Numbered from the stretch's first letter, positions 46,138 to 56,540 are shown. The stretch is DNA of 64,000 nucleotides from Kaistia hirudinis (GCF_014196455.1 NZ_JACIDS010000006.1:1-64000), one strand, 5' to 3'. Translations and numbers: made by a program. Notes: generated by a model from the sequence alone, not told the origin.

Positions 46138-47283
46138 TCAGCCGAGACCGAACCAGCGCGCGCGCCGGCTGGAGCCGAAGAATTCCTTGTCCTTCCGAAG
46201 GTCGACCGAGGGTTCGTAATAGTTTCCGGTCGGGGTCGGGCCGGAGAAGAAGTCGACCTCGACCTTGCCGATGCGCCCCGCGCCGAACTCGATGTAACAG
46301 GTGCCGAAGCCATTATAGGGCACGACGTCGCCGCTCTCGCGCAGCCGCGCGATCAGCGCGCTGGCGACGGCCCGGGCCGCTCCTTCAGCGAAGACGCCCG
46401 CCTTGGGCGTGCCGGTATTGGCACCGTCGCCGACCGCATAGACGTTCTCGTATTTCGTCTCGAGGGTGCGGGGATTGACCGGGATCCAGCCATTTTCCGA
46501 CATGCCGCTTTCGAGGACGACGGGTGGCACGCGATGCTTGGGAACGCCGAGGAACAGGTCGAACGGCATTTCGCGTCCATCGTCGAGCGTTGCGACATTG
46601 CGATCATTGTCGATCGAGGCGACGCGCCGGCCGCCGACGAAGTCGATATTGCGTTCCGCGAAGGCGGCCATGAGCGCGCGCGACGTTTCGGGCGACGGGG
46701 GAACCGGCGTGCCGAGCGGCAGGACGAGCGTGATCTCGCACGCCTCGCGCACGCCGCGCTTCACGAGATAGTCATGCAGCATCAGGGCACATTCGCTCGG
46801 CGCGGGCGGGCACTTGTAGGGCGCGCCACACACGCCGATGAGCGCCTTGCCGCCGGTGAAGGTCGGCAGCACGCCGCGGAGCCGTTCCGCGCCCGGGACC
46901 GAATAGAACTCCGTGGTTCCCGAAAGTCCGGGCGTCGCGTTGAAATCATATTCGGCCCCCAGCGCGACCACGAGATAGTCGGCGTCGAAAACGCCGTCAT
47001 CCGTGGTGACGCGACGCCGCTCGGGATCGATGCCCGTGATGGTGCGCTTCAGGAGGCGCACGCCGGGCTTCGCATAGTGGCTGTAGGGCAGACGGACAGA
47101 TTCGGGTTCCCGGTGGCCGAACATCACGTCGAGCTTGGAAAACCCGAAGACGAAGGCGTCGCCCTTGTCGATGAGCGTCACGTCGATGCTGTCGCCCAAG
47201 GCTTCGGAAAGAAGTGTGGTGAGCTCCAGACCGCCGAATCCGGCGCCAAGGACAACGATGCGGGGCTTGCTTGCGGTAGTCAT
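46138..47283 (-). CDS. FAD-dependent pyridine nucleotide-disulfide/sulfide:quinone-type oxidoreductase
   Basis: This 381-residue flavoprotein has an N-terminal FAD fold (RIVVLGAGFGGLELTTLL), a central segment with two cysteines (GVCGAPYKCPPAPSE), and VYAVGDGANTGTPKAG as the second FAD signature. The length and the cysteine placement resemble the sulfide:quinone oxidoreductase group and related NDH-2-like proteins, though the full three-cysteine pattern was not confirmed. It is next to a 1-Cys peroxiredoxin on the same strand, hinting at sulfur or peroxide redox work. The acceptor is unknown. Confidence 0.82.
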   Translation of the reverse strand: MTTASKPRIVVLGAGFGGLELTTLLSEALGDSIDVTLIDKGDAFVFGFSKLDVMFGHREPESVRLPYSHYAKPGVRLLKRTITGIDPERRRVTTDDGVFDADYLVVALGAEYDFNATPGLSGTTEFYSVPGAERLRGVLPTFTGGKALIGVCGAPYKCPPAPSECALMLHDYLVKRGVREACEITLVLPLGTPVPPSPETSRALMAAFAERNIDFVGGRRVASIDNDRNVATLDDGREMPFDLFLGVPKHRVPPVVLESGMSENGWIPVNPRTLETKYENVYAVGDGANTGTPKAGVFAEGAARAVASALIARLRESGDVVPYNGFGTCYIEFGAGRIGKVEVDFFSGPTPTGNYYEPSVDLRKDKEFFGSSRRARWFGLG

Positions 47284-47398
47284 GACTGTCTCTCCATTCC
47301 TTGGATGTGCGGATCGTTTGCCCGGGCCATCTGGTCCCGGGCGGCGTATGGAAGAGAGGCGGCGAGGGCGCAGTCGCGCGTCCTCGCCGCATTTGGCG

Positions 47399-48064
47399 TC
47401 AGGTCAGCACGGGCTGCGGCACGATGCGGATATAGGGCTTCGGCTCCTTCCAGCCCTGCGGATAGAGCCTGCGCGCCTCCTCGTTGGAGACGGAGCCCGC
47501 AATGATGACGTCGTCGCCGGGCTGCCAGTTGACGGGCGTCGCGAGGCGATGCTTGGCGGTAAGCTGGAGACTGTCAATGACGCGGAGGACTTCGTCGAAG
47601 TTCCGGCCGGTTGTCATCGGATAGGCGATCATCAGCTTGATCTTCTTGTCCGGCCCGATGATGTAGACGGTGCGCACGGTCTGGTTGTCCGCCGCCGTCC
47701 TGCCATCCGAGCTGTCGCCGGCCGCTGCTGGCAGCATGTCGTAGAGCTGCGAGATCGCCAGCGAGGGGTCGCCGATCATCGGAAAGTTGGGAGCGACCCC
47801 CTGCGTCTCGCCGATATCGGCGGCCCAGCCGGCGTGTCTTTCGACCGGATCGACGGAGAGGCCGATGACCTTGACCCCGCGCTTGTCGAATTCGGGCTTG
47901 AGGCGCGCCATGTAGCCGAGCTCCGTCGTGCAGACCGGCGTGAAATCCTTGGGATGGGAGAAGATGATCCCCCAGTCCTTTCCGAGCCATTCGTGAAAGG
48001 AGATCCGGCCCTCGGTGGTATCGGCTGTGAAATCGGGGGCGATATCGTTGATTCGAAGCGTCAT
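47399..48064 (-). CDS. 1-Cys peroxiredoxin (Prx6 type)
   Basis: This 221-residue peroxiredoxin of the AhpC-TSA family reduces H2O2 and organic peroxides. The peroxidatic C45 is in FTPVCTTELG, with active-site R in the VYIIGPDKKIK neighbourhood and the C-terminal Prx6 extension (VNWQPGDDVIIAGSVSNEEA). It is divergent from a BTAD-type regulator and 115 bases upstream of the FAD oxidoreductase, so it may be the head of a two-gene operon. Confidence 0.93.
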   Translation of the reverse strand: MTLRINDIAPDFTADTTEGRISFHEWLGKDWGIIFSHPKDFTPVCTTELGYMARLKPEFDKRGVKVIGLSVDPVERHAGWAADIGETQGVAPNFPMIGDPSLAISQLYDMLPAAAGDSSDGRTAADNQTVRTVYIIGPDKKIKLMIAYPMTTGRNFDEVLRVIDSLQLTAKHRLATPVNWQPGDDVIIAGSVSNEEARRLYPQGWKEPKPYIRIVPQPVLT

Positions 48065-48212
48065 TGGCGTGTCCCTTCCAACCGGAAATTCGATTGCATG
48101 GGCACGATAGGAAACCTATGTTCCGCCATCGTTCCTCGGCGAACGCCACTTGGTGAAGGCCGCTCTTTGGCGGCCTTGTGCCGCGTGGCAGCCCTCATGC
48201 GACGGTGCCGGC

Positions 48213-49916
48213 TTGCGTGTCTCGATCAGTCTGCTCGGTCGTTTCGAAGTCGCCCTTGACGGTCGTCCGGTTCCCGCCGCGGAATGGCGTCGCGATCGTG
48301 CCGCCGCGCTGGTGAAGCTACTCGCTATTTCGCCGGCTCATCGCATCCATCGCGAGCAGGCAATGGCCATCTTCTGGCCCGACCTCGACACGGAGGCGGC
48401 CGGAGCGAATTTGCGCAAGTCCATTCACTTCGCGCGTCGCGCCCTCGGCGTGCACGACCTCATCCAGCTCAGCAACGACGTCGTCGCGCTCGCGCCGGGC
48501 GAGGATCTGGAGATCGACACGGAGCTGTTCGAGGCTGCTCAAAAGGTTGCGCTCGGCAGCAAGGAACCCGGCGCGCATGAACGCGCGGCCGATCTCTATA
48601 CCGGTTCGCTCCTCCCCGACGATCCCTATGCCGAATGGCTCAACGGTCCGCGCAGCCGCCTGCAGCAGCTCTATGCCGAGTTGCTGCGGGCCGGGTCGCT
48701 CTGGCAGCGCCTGATCGTGCTCGATCCGACGGACGAGCAGGCCCAATGCGCGCTGATGCAGGCGGCGCTCGATGCCGGCAATCGCGGTGAAGCGATCCGC
48801 CAGTTCAATCAGCTTCGCGCCAATCTGCGTGCAGAGCTCGGCGTCGGCCCGAGCGCGGCGGCGATCGCGCTCTATGAGAGGGCGCTGGCGCTGGCGGGCG
48901 CCGAGCCCGAAAGTCCGTCGGACCAGATCCGTGCCTCGCTCGCCTGGGGACTGGTCCACCTTCAGAGCGGCGCGTTCGACAAGGCCGGCGAGATCGCGCG
49001 CCAGACCCGCGATCTGGCGCTCGGTGCGGGCCTCGCGCGCGAGGTCGGCGAGGCGAGCGCGCTGCTCGGGCTCGCCGCGAAGATGCAGGATCGGTGGCGC
49101 GAACTGTTCCGTTCCGAATTCATCGAATGGGTTCGCGCCAAGCCGACCTTCGTCCAGCAGGTCTTCGACGGTCATCTCTGTCTTTCGGAATTCTGCCTGT
49201 GCAGCCCGTCGGGCCACGGCTATGTCGCCGAGCAGGCGCGCGAACTGCGCGCTGTCGCCGTCGACGCCGGCTCGACCGCCGGCGCGGCACTCGCCAGCCT
49301 GCTGCTCGGAGAGGCGGCTCTCTTTTCGGGCGAGCTCGATCAGGCGGAGCAGTTTCTGGAGGAGGCCGAGCGCCTGCTTCGGGAGGCGGATGCCGTTGCC
49401 GGCCGTGTCCTCGCCCTCGAAAGGCTGGCCGAGATCGCGTTGGAGCGGGGTCAGAACTGGCGCGCCAATCGCCTGATCCAGCGGGGCCTTGCGGAGGCCG
49501 AGCGATCCTGGCTGTCGCCGCATCTCGTGATGCGGATGCAGGCCCTTGTCGTGCGCGCCGCCCCGACGCCCGAAAAGGCCGCGGAAGCCATCCTTGCCGG
49601 CGACCGGCTGCTGACGAACGGTGCTTGTCAGCCCTGCTCCATGGCGCTGCGCACCGCGTCGGTGATCGCCCTGGCCGAGGCCGGTGAACTCGACGATGTC
49701 GATCGTCGCCTGAGCGAGGCCGAACGGATCGCGGGCATGTGGCATGGAGGGCCGTGGGTCGCCGCGCTCTGGGAGGCGAGAGGCGTCCAACGGCGCGCGC
49801 AGAACAAGGAAGTCAGGGCATTGGCGGCCTTCGACGAGGCGGCGTCGCGTTTCGAGGAGCTCGGTCGCCCGCGCGATCAGGCCCGCTGTCTGGCGCGCAT
49901 GGAGACGCCGAACTGA
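48213..49916 (+). CDS. BTAD/SARP-type transcriptional activator
   Basis: This protein of about 567 residues has an N-terminal winged-helix/BTAD module (SISLLGRFEVALDGRPVPAAEWRR; residues about 1-235, with the AIFWPDLDTEAAGANLRKSIHFARRALG DNA-binding part) and a long helical TPR-like C-terminal half (residues about 240-560) with several Cys (CLSEFCLC, CQPC). It lacks an ATPase domain. The start is uncertain: TTG 48213 gives MRVSISLLGRF, the usual family opening, but the site is weak; GTG 48153 and TTG 48150 also fit. It is divergent from the peroxiredoxin and probably regulates it. The clustered cysteines could sense redox state (inference). Confidence 0.8.
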   Translation: MRVSISLLGRFEVALDGRPVPAAEWRRDRAAALVKLLAISPAHRIHREQAMAIFWPDLDTEAAGANLRKSIHFARRALGVHDLIQLSNDVVALAPGEDLEIDTELFEAAQKVALGSKEPGAHERAADLYTGSLLPDDPYAEWLNGPRSRLQQLYAELLRAGSLWQRLIVLDPTDEQAQCALMQAALDAGNRGEAIRQFNQLRANLRAELGVGPSAAAIALYERALALAGAEPESPSDQIRASLAWGLVHLQSGAFDKAGEIARQTRDLALGAGLAREVGEASALLGLAAKMQDRWRELFRSEFIEWVRAKPTFVQQVFDGHLCLSEFCLCSPSGHGYVAEQARELRAVAVDAGSTAGAALASLLLGEAALFSGELDQAEQFLEEAERLLREADAVAGRVLALERLAEIALERGQNWRANRLIQRGLAEAERSWLSPHLVMRMQALVVRAAPTPEKAAEAILAGDRLLTNGACQPCSMALRTASVIALAEAGELDDVDRRLSEAERIAGMWHGGPWVAALWEARGVQRRAQNKEVRALAAFDEAASRFEELGRPRDQARCLARMETPN

Positions 49917-49973
49917 TCTGGCGCTGGACGTGGACTTCTGACCGGAATCCGCCTTCTCCGCGCCTCGCCGTGG

Positions 49974-50234
49974 TCAGATCTCGACGTCGTCCCAGGGAAG
50001 GTCGGCCTCGTCGATCGGGTCGCGCTCGAATATGATCGAACCGTGCCGGTCGTCGTCGACCTCGATCACGCGCGCATACATCCCAAGCTCGGACGCCGAG
50101 TTGGCAAGATGCGTCGCCATCCTCAGCGCGTCGTCGTGCGATTCGAACCGGGCAACGGCGACACCGTCGTGGCTGATCATCGAACGGCCTTCGAAGCCGT
50201 CAAACTCGACATAATAATCTGCCGACTCGAGCAC
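49974..50234 (-). CDS. small acidic hypothetical protein
   Basis: This 86-residue acidic protein contains YYVEFDGFEGRSMISHDGVA and a helix (SHDDALRMATHLANSASELG), ending in acidic residues (DEADLPWDDVEI). The start is GTG 50234, backed by GGGGAGG upstream. The composition suggests a small alpha/beta fold. I do not recognise a family. It is a lone gene between the BTAD regulator and a small cysteine-pair protein. Confidence 0.72.
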   Translation of the reverse strand: MLESADYYVEFDGFEGRSMISHDGVAVARFESHDDALRMATHLANSASELGMYARVIEVDDDRHGSIIFERDPIDEADLPWDDVEI

Positions 50235-50419
50235 GCACGCCTCCCCGCTGCAACGATCGAATCTAGGCTGAGTCGGCCAGGCCCTCTGTGCCCATAAGGC
50301 AACAGCGCTTATCCGATCCTTGCATCATCGCATGGTTGCGGCAGCCCGTCGGGTCTTGCTCTCAGATTTCTCTGTGGACAATCGCCGCCGCCGGAGGGGC
50401 CCGCGTCCGAGACGCGGTC

Positions 50420-50671
50420 CTATTCGGACAGTTCGCAGCTGAAACGCAGTTCGAGATTGGGCGGCCGCGGCGCGGTCAGGAGGCGCTGGCCGGCGGCCCG
50501 GCATGCGGCCAGGGTACGGAAGCCTCCGACGGCCGACACAGACGAAGACACGGCGAGGCCCCTGGTCTCCTCTGTCGTGCCATAGACGATGGACAATATG
50601 ACGAGCACGTACAACGTCACCCCCCGGCGATCGTTCCATCGTGGGTAAAATCCCCACGATTGGTAGTCCAT
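50420..50671 (-). CDS. small secreted-like protein with a Cys pair
   Basis: This frame of up to 83 residues has one hydrophobic stretch (VTLYVLVILSIVYG) and a C-terminal block of the type FRTLAACRAAGQ...LRFSCELSE. The F-x-T-L-x-x-C...F-S-C pattern is common in short exported proteins of Hyphomicrobiales, where the two cysteines probably form a disulfide. The start may be ATG 50671 or GTG 50620 just before the hydrophobic segment. The function is unknown. Confidence 0.5.
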   Translation of the reverse strand: MDYQSWGFYPRWNDRRGVTLYVLVILSIVYGTTEETRGLAVSSSVSAVGGFRTLAACRAAGQRLLTAPRPPNLELRFSCELSE

Positions 50672-50729
50672 TTACATGAATTTGAAATGGTCTGCCAGTG
50701 AAGACAAGCGTCGGCTCAACGCGCCTGCC

Positions 50730-51533
50730 TCAAGCCGCAATGCGGGCTATTACAGGGACGTGATCGGAGGGGCGCGCCCAGCCGCGGGCCTCGCGCAGAA
50801 CCTCGATCCCGAGCAGGCGGCCGCGCAGCGGCGGCGTCACCCAGACATGGTCGAGCCGCCGGCCGCGATCGGAGGCGGCCCAGTCCTGCGCCCGGTAGCT
50901 CCACCAGGTGAACAGCTTCTCGTCGGACGGCACGAAATGGCGCATCGCGTCGATCCAGCCGCCGGCCTGCTGCACCGCGCCGAGCAGTTCCGTCTCGACC
51001 GGCGTGTGGCTGACGACATCCAGCAATTGCTTGTGCGACCAGACATCGTGCTCGAGCGGCGCGATGTTGAGATCGCCGACCAGGATGGCGGGCCGGTTCG
51101 TCTCCGCGCCGGTCAGCCAGGACTTCATCTCCTCGAGGAAGGCGAGCTTGTGCGCGAATTTCTCGTTGATGGCCGGATCGGGCTCGTCGCCGCCGGCCGG
51201 AACATAGAAATTGTGCAGCGTGATCGGCACGTCGCGATCGGGAAGCACGACCTGCACATGCCGGGCATCGTCCTTGCCGCAGAAGCCGCGCCGGCCCGAC
51301 TCCACGAAGGGATGGCGCGAGACGGTCGCGACGCCATGATAGCCCTTCTGGCCGTGCACGACCTGATGCTTGTAGCCGAGCCGCGTGAAGGCGCCGGCGG
51401 GAAAATTCGCCTCGGCGCACTTGATCTCCTGCAAGCAGAGAATGTCGGGGTTGTGAGCTTCGAGAAACGCGGTCACGAGATCGATCCGCAGCCGGACCGA
51501 GTTGATATTCCAGGTCGCGATCGTCAGCGTCAT
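50730..51533 (-). CDS. xthA: exodeoxyribonuclease III
   Basis: This 267-residue Mg-dependent AP endonuclease/3' exonuclease works in base-excision repair. Catalytic motifs are LQEIK (E36), YHGVA, GDLNIAP (Asp/Asn), the LDHVWV segment and the final SDHVP (Asp-His). The ATG at 51533 gives MTLTIATWNINS, the family start. It lies downstream of lolA and ftsK, as in many Hyphomicrobiales. Confidence 0.95.
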   Translation of the reverse strand: MTLTIATWNINSVRLRIDLVTAFLEAHNPDILCLQEIKCAEANFPAGAFTRLGYKHQVVHGQKGYHGVATVSRHPFVESGRRGFCGKDDARHVQVVLPDRDVPITLHNFYVPAGGDEPDPAINEKFAHKLAFLEEMKSWLTGAETNRPAILVGDLNIAPLEHDVWSHKQLLDVVSHTPVETELLGAVQQAGGWIDAMRHFVPSDEKLFTWWSYRAQDWAASDRGRRLDHVWVTPPLRGRLLGIEVLREARGWARPSDHVPVIARIAA

Positions 51534-51582
51534 CGAGCCATCCCCCCGTGCAATCCGCCGGGAATACGAAATTCGGGGCCGC

Positions 51583-51690
51583 GGGCCAAGAAGAGAAACG
51601 CCCAGCCCCGGGGGGAGGCTGGGCGTTGCGCTCGGGGCGCGTGGCGCCTGTCGGGGGGACAGGGCACCGGCGGGACTCTTGCTCGGTGAG
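51583..51690 (-). ncRNA. tandem-hairpin element between lolA and xthA (cuckoo-like)
   Basis: On the minus strand a first imperfect hairpin (51643-51668, CCTGTC/GACAGG core with a C-rich loop) is followed by CGCCCCGAGCGC and a strong second hairpin (51597-51627, AACGCCCAGCC/GGCTGGGCGTT, loop rich in CCUCCCCCC) and a T-rich tail TTTCTCTTCTT. It is built like the element downstream of amtB and shares its GCGCCCCGAGCGC linker. It lies 3' of lolA and may simply be its terminator. The lack of a perfect CUCCUCCC loop lowers confidence that it is a small RNA. Confidence 0.4.
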
Positions 51691-51797
51691 ACGGGGGGCA
51701 CTACCGAGCGTCGGGGCGTCCCGCTATGCCAATAAGATTGGAACGTCGCGCGGCGAATTCAAGCGGAAGGGAGCAATCCGTCTTCACATCGCCGCGA

Positions 51798-52448
51798 TCA
51801 GCGCAGTTTCGTGCTCGGCAGGTAGTAATCGATCTTGAAGTTCTTCGGATCGGCCGGCCGGCCGAGCTCGACATCGTAGATCGCGACCGAGGTGTCGAGG
51901 CCCTGCGCGTCGGTGACCACCCACTGGCGCAGCTCGAGGTTCTGCTTGTCGAAAATGAGCTTCAGCGAGCCGTCGCCGAGATTCGGATCCTGCGCGAGGA
52001 TCAGCGAGATCAGGTCCGGCTCTTCGACCAGCTTCTGGACGATGTCGGACGAGGTCAGGTCGATCCGGTCGGCGAGGAGATAGCGCAGCGGCGTCTTCGA
52101 CAGCGGATAGAGATCCTGCGTCATCATCTTGCTGTCGCGCACGGCCACCTGATTGCCGTCGCAGATCACGTCCATCTTGACCGGCGGGCTGTAGTGGAAG
52201 CGCAGCTTGCCTGGGCGCGAGATGAAGAACACGCCTTCCGACTGCTCGCCATTCGGCCCGAACTGGATGAAGCGGCCCTGCATGGTGCGGATCGAATTGA
52301 AGTAGTTGTTGATCTGCTTCAGCGTCGCCGCCTGGGTCGCGGAGAACGCCGCCTGCGCCGGTCGGGCAATGCCGGCGATGGCGAGCGCGAGGCCGGAGGC
52401 GATGAGGGCACGTCGCGTGGTGCCGGAAGCCGTGTTGCGTGCCGTCAT
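51798..52448 (-). CDS. lolA: outer-membrane lipoprotein carrier LolA
   Basis: This 216-residue periplasmic chaperone carries lipoproteins to the outer membrane. A signal peptide (TRRALIASGLALAIAG...AQA|A) precedes the LolA fold: INNYFNSIRTMQGRFIQFGPNG, GVFFISRPGKLRFHY, MTQDLYPLSKTPLRYLL. The TRRALIA start is twin-arginine-like. It lies downstream of ftsK, the usual neighbour in alphaproteobacteria. A two-hairpin element follows. Confidence 0.92.
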   Translation of the reverse strand: MTARNTASGTTRRALIASGLALAIAGIARPAQAAFSATQAATLKQINNYFNSIRTMQGRFIQFGPNGEQSEGVFFISRPGKLRFHYSPPVKMDVICDGNQVAVRDSKMMTQDLYPLSKTPLRYLLADRIDLTSSDIVQKLVEEPDLISLILAQDPNLGDGSLKLIFDKQNLELRQWVVTDAQGLDTSVAIYDVELGRPADPKNFKIDYYLPSTKLR

Positions 52449-52693
52449 GGCAATCCTTCGTGTCGCGAAGGCCGACCGGACGGCCGATTGCGGCCGGCCA
52501 TAGTCGGCCAGGGGTCAACGTGCAGCTCCGCCGCGGGGCGGTTTGTCGGCCCGCGGACATGGTCGCCGGGAAGCGCGGGCTCCGGCCGGAAGACCAGACC
52601 GATCCGGAATTGGCGGCGGAAGCCTCTCACGCTCCCTGCCGCTGCGGAAGGGATCTAGGTGTGCTTGATGGCGATTTCGCGGCTGGCCGCCGC

Positions 52694-55249
52694 TCAGAAC
52701 CGCCCCTCGTCCTCGCCGCCGACGAGGATTTCGCGCTTGCCGGCATGGTTGGCCGGGCCGACGAGCCCCTCCTTCTCCATGCGCTCGATCAGTGAAGCCG
52801 CGCGGTTGTAGCCGATCGAGAGCCGGCGCTGGATATAGGAGGTCGAGGCCTTGCGATCGCGCAGCACGACCGCCACCGCCTTGTCGTAGAGATCGTTCGA
52901 TTCTTCGCCCGACAGCAGCGAAGCCTCGCCGCCAGCGCCGCCCTCATCGCCCTCGCCGTCATCCTCGGTGATCGCGTCGAGATAGTCGGGCTGGCCCTGC
53001 ACCTTGAGATGGCGGACGACCTTCTCGACCTCCTCGTCGGAGACGAAGGGGCCGTGTACGCGCTGGATGCGGCCGCCGCCGGCCATGTAGAGCATGTCGC
53101 CCTGGCCGAGCAGCTGCTCGGCGCCCATCTCGCCGAGAATGGTGCGGCTGTCGATCTTGGAGGTGACCTGGAACGAGATGCGGGTCGGGAAGTTCGCCTT
53201 GATCGTGCCGGTGATGACGTCGACCGAGGGGCGCTGCGTCGCCATGATGACGTGGATGCCGGCGGCGCGAGCCATCTGGGCGAGACGCTGGATCGCGCCT
53301 TCGATGTCCTTGCCGGCGACCATCATCAGGTCGGCCATCTCGTCGATGATCACGACGATGTAGGGGATCGGATCGAGCGGCAGCTCCTCCTGCTCGTAGA
53401 CCGCCTCGCCGGTTTCCTTGTCGAAGCCGGTCTGGATCGTGCGCGTCAGCACCTCGCCCTTCTCGCGCGCCTGGCCGACGCGGGCATTGTAGCCGTCGAT
53501 GTTGCGCACGCCCACCTTCGACATCTTGCGATAGCGGTCTTCCATCTCGCGCACGGTCCATTTGAGCGCGACGACCGCCTTCTTCGGGTCGGTGACGACC
53601 GGCGTCAGCAGATGCGGGATGCCGTCATAGATCGACAGTTCCAGCATCTTGGGGTCGATCATGATCAGCCGGCAGTCGGCCGGCGTCAGCCGGTAGAGTA
53701 GCGACAGGATCATGGTGTTGATGGCGACGGACTTGCCCGAGCCCGTCGTGCCGGCGACGAGGAGATGCGGCATGCGGGCGAGATCGACGATCACCGGCTC
53801 GCCGCCGATCGTCTTGCCGAGGCTGATCGGCAGGCGCGCCTTCGACTTTTCGAAATCCTCGGCCGCCAGCATCTCGCGCAGATAGACCATCTCGCGCCGC
53901 GCATTGGGCAGCTCGATGCCGATCGCGTTCTTGCCGGGAATGACGGCGACGCGGGCGGCGATGGCGCTCATCGACCGCGCGATGTCGTCGGCAAGGCCGA
54001 TGACGCGCGAGGATTTGATGCCGGGCGCAGGCTCGAGCTCATAGAGCGTCACGACAGGGCCGGGACGGACATTGATGATCTCGCCGCGAATGCCGAAATC
54101 GTCGAGCACGCCTTCGAGCACGCGCGCATTCTGTTCGAGCGCGTCGAGATTGACCCGGGCGCGCGGGTCGACGGCCTTCGGCTCGGCAAGGAAATGCAGG
54201 GTCGGAAGCTCGAATGTCTCGGGCCGGAGCAGCGAGACCTGCGCCTCCTGCGCGAGCCGCTTGCCGGGCTTGGGACGGGCGGCCGGCGCCGTGACGCGCG
54301 GCGCGGCGGCGCTGGCGCGCTCCTGCGGCAGGTCGAGCGGCTCGTCATCCTCCTCGTCATGGAGATCGTCGAACGCCGAGGCCGCGGTGCGGGCCGGGCC
54401 GCCGAGCTGCGGCTCAACGCGCTCGCCCTTGCGTGCGGTGCGGATGGCGGCGACCGGCTCCTCGGCGCGGCGCCGGCGGAAGAGTCGCGCGGCGCCGGCG
54501 CGCAGCGAATAGCCCCAATGGGCGAGCGCCCCGAGCGGAACGGCGAGGAAGCCCGTGCCCTCGTCGCTCTCGTCGGCATCGTCGTCGTTGATCGGCTGCG
54601 CCGCGCGCCTGGCGCGGTTCTGCGCCGCCTCGCGGGTGGCGGCCTGGCGCGGTTCGCGGACCGGCCGGCGCGAGGGCACGAAGCCGAGCGCATGCGCCAG
54701 CGCGAGCGCCGCGAGGCAGGCGAAGACGAGCTGTGCCGCGCGCCGCCCGGTGAAGCTGTCGGCATTCGCGAAGATGAGGCCGGGAATGCGCGCGACGAGG
54801 TCGCCGAACACGCCGCCCATGCCCGTCGGCAGCGGCCAATGCGTGGTGACAGAGAGATAGGCAACGGCGGCAGCGCCGAAGATGCCGGCCGCCAGCCAGC
54901 TGGCGAGCATCGTGTAGCGGAAGCGGCGCTTGCCGGCGAAGAAGCCACGCCATCCCCAGATGACGGCGGGCACCAGCAGGACGACGACGGCGATGCCGAA
55001 GAACTGCATCAGCAGGTCGGCAATGATCGCGCCGGGCAGTCCGAGCGCGTTGGAGACCGGCTTGGCGACGGCATAGGACAGCGAAGGGTCGTCGACGGTC
55101 CATGTGGCGAGCGCGATGGCGACGGCAGCCGTTCCGCCGATGAGCGCGGCGCCAATAAGAAGCCCGAGATGGCGCTTGATGAAGGGGCGCAATCCCTCGG
55201 AGTCGGGGCCGATCGGAAGGCTGTCGGAGCGGATCGATCGCATCGTCAT
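52694..55249 (-). CDS. ftsK: DNA translocase FtsK
   Basis: This 851-residue septal DNA pump has four to five N-terminal membrane segments (residues about 25-190), a Pro/Ala/Arg-rich linker, then the RecA-like motor: Walker A GTTGSGKS in [16 protein letters not shown], Walker [27 protein letters not shown], and the C-terminal gamma winged helix ([21 protein letters not shown]). The linker is shorter than in E. coli. ATG 55249 follows AAGGA. It positions chromosome termini at division through KOPS and XerCD-dif. Confidence 0.96.
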   Translation of the reverse strand: MTMRSIRSDSLPIGPDSEGLRPFIKRHLGLLIGAALIGGTAAVAIALATWTVDDPSLSYAVAKPVSNALGLPGAIIADLLMQFFGIAVVVLLVPAVIWGWRGFFAGKRRFRYTMLASWLAAGIFGAAAVAYLSVTTHWPLPTGMGGVFGDLVARIPGLIFANADSFTGRRAAQLVFACLAALALAHALGFVPSRRPVREPRQAATREAAQNRARRAAQPINDDDADESDEGTGFLAVPLGALAHWGYSLRAGAARLFRRRRAEEPVAAIRTARKGERVEPQLGGPARTAASAFDDLHDEEDDEPLDLPQERASAAAPRVTAPAARPKPGKRLAQEAQVSLLRPETFELPTLHFLAEPKAVDPRARVNLDALEQNARVLEGVLDDFGIRGEIINVRPGPVVTLYELEPAPGIKSSRVIGLADDIARSMSAIAARVAVIPGKNAIGIELPNARREMVYLREMLAAEDFEKSKARLPISLGKTIGGEPVIVDLARMPHLLVAGTTGSGKSVAINTMILSLLYRLTPADCRLIMIDPKMLELSIYDGIPHLLTPVVTDPKKAVVALKWTVREMEDRYRKMSKVGVRNIDGYNARVGQAREKGEVLTRTIQTGFDKETGEAVYEQEELPLDPIPYIVVIIDEMADLMMVAGKDIEGAIQRLAQMARAAGIHVIMATQRPSVDVITGTIKANFPTRISFQVTSKIDSRTILGEMGAEQLLGQGDMLYMAGGGRIQRVHGPFVSDEEVEKVVRHLKVQGQPDYLDAITEDDGEGDEGGAGGEASLLSGEESNDLYDKAVAVVLRDRKASTSYIQRRLSIGYNRAASLIERMEKEGLVGPANHAGKREILVGGEDEGRF

Positions 55250-55265
55250 GTCATGTCCTTCACGA

Positions 55266-56444
55266 TCATCCGAGGAGCTCGGCCATGCGGGAGAGCGCTT
55301 CGCGGGTCACATCGACGTCCTGGACCATTGCGACGCGCAGATAGGCATCGCCCGGATTGCGGCCCTGCGCGTCGGGGAGCGCGAGATAGCCGCCGGGGAT
55401 GGTGCGCACGCCGCCACGCTCCCAGAGCCGCACGGCGGCCGCCTCGCCGTCGCCGACCTGCAGCCAGAGGAAGAAGCCGCCCGCTGGAACCTTGCCGAGT
55501 CGCTCGCCGAGCATTGCCTCGGCCATAGCGAATTTCTCGTTGTAGAGCGCGCGATTGGCCTCGACATGGGTCTCGTCGCGATAGGCCTCGACGGCGACAG
55601 CCTGGATCGGCGTGGGCACCTGGGGCGCCGCCATGTTGCGCAGCCGCGTCCAGCCGGCGATGAAGCCGGGATCGCCGGCCGCGAAGCCGCAGCGCAGCCC
55701 CGGCAGGTTTGAGCGCTTGGAGAGCGAGTGGAAGGTGAGGACATTGCCATAGCCCTCGCCCATCGCATCGGCTGCCTCGAGCACGCCGGGCGGCGGCGTG
55801 GCGCGATAGATCTCGGAGTAGCACTCGTCCGCCAGGATCATGAAGTCGTGCGCCCGCGCCGCCTCGATCAGCCGCTTCCAGGCGCCGAGCGTTGCGACTC
55901 CGCCCTGCGGGATCGACGGCGAGGCGGCATAGACGGCGATGGTGCGGGCGAGCGTCTCTTCCGGGATCGCCGACAGGTCGGGCAGCGCGCCGCCGTCCTC
56001 CGGCTCATAGAGCACGATCTCGGCGCCGGCCGCTTCCGCCCCCGCCGCATAGGCCTGGTAGAACGGGTTGGGCAACAGCATGGCCGGGCGGGCGATGGCG
56101 CGCGAGCGCTCGCGCGCGCCGAGCGCGGCGAAGAACAGCCCCTCGCGCGAGCCGTTGAGCGGCAGAACCATCCGCTCCGGATCGATGGTGTGGACCAGCG
56201 CGTAGCGGCGTCCCAGCCATTCGGCGATGGTCGTGCGGAAATCGTCGGTACCGCGGATCAGCGGGTAGCGGCCGAAGGCGTCGATATGGGCGGCAATGGT
56301 CGGGCCGACGAAAGGCGGGACGGCATGCTGCGGTTCGCCGAGGCCGAGATTGATCGGCGCGCGTCCCGGCGGAATCCCCGCAAGGCGTTCGTTCAAACGG
56401 GCGAAGGGCGAGACGAGCCTCGTGGCGCTCGTGGTGCCGGCCAT
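55266..56444 (-). CDS. class I/II aminotransferase (DapC-like)
   Basis: This 392-residue PLP aminotransferase has [36 protein letters not shown], the active-site lysine in [16 protein letters not shown], and a C-terminal Arg in YLRVAM. It resembles N-succinyldiaminopimelate aminotransferases and LL-DAP-type enzymes near ftsK in many Hyphomicrobiales. The 16-base gap to ftsK suggests one transcript. Exact substrate is inferred, and other amino acids are possible. Confidence 0.85.
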   Translation of the reverse strand: MAGTTSATRLVSPFARLNERLAGIPPGRAPINLGLGEPQHAVPPFVGPTIAAHIDAFGRYPLIRGTDDFRTTIAEWLGRRYALVHTIDPERMVLPLNGSREGLFFAALGARERSRAIARPAMLLPNPFYQAYAAGAEAAGAEIVLYEPEDGGALPDLSAIPEETLARTIAVYAASPSIPQGGVATLGAWKRLIEAARAHDFMILADECYSEIYRATPPPGVLEAADAMGEGYGNVLTFHSLSKRSNLPGLRCGFAAGDPGFIAGWTRLRNMAAPQVPTPIQAVAVEAYRDETHVEANRALYNEKFAMAEAMLGERLGKVPAGGFFLWLQVGDGEAAAVRLWERGGVRTIPGGYLALPDAQGRNPGDAYLRVAMVQDVDVTREALSRMAELLG

Positions 56445-56540
56445 GCCGATCCTCTCTGCGAATTGCGAGGGGATGTTAGCCGCCCTTGGTTAAGCCGCCT
56501 TTAACCATCGGCAGCCGGCCGCGGGAGAACGATCGGACCG

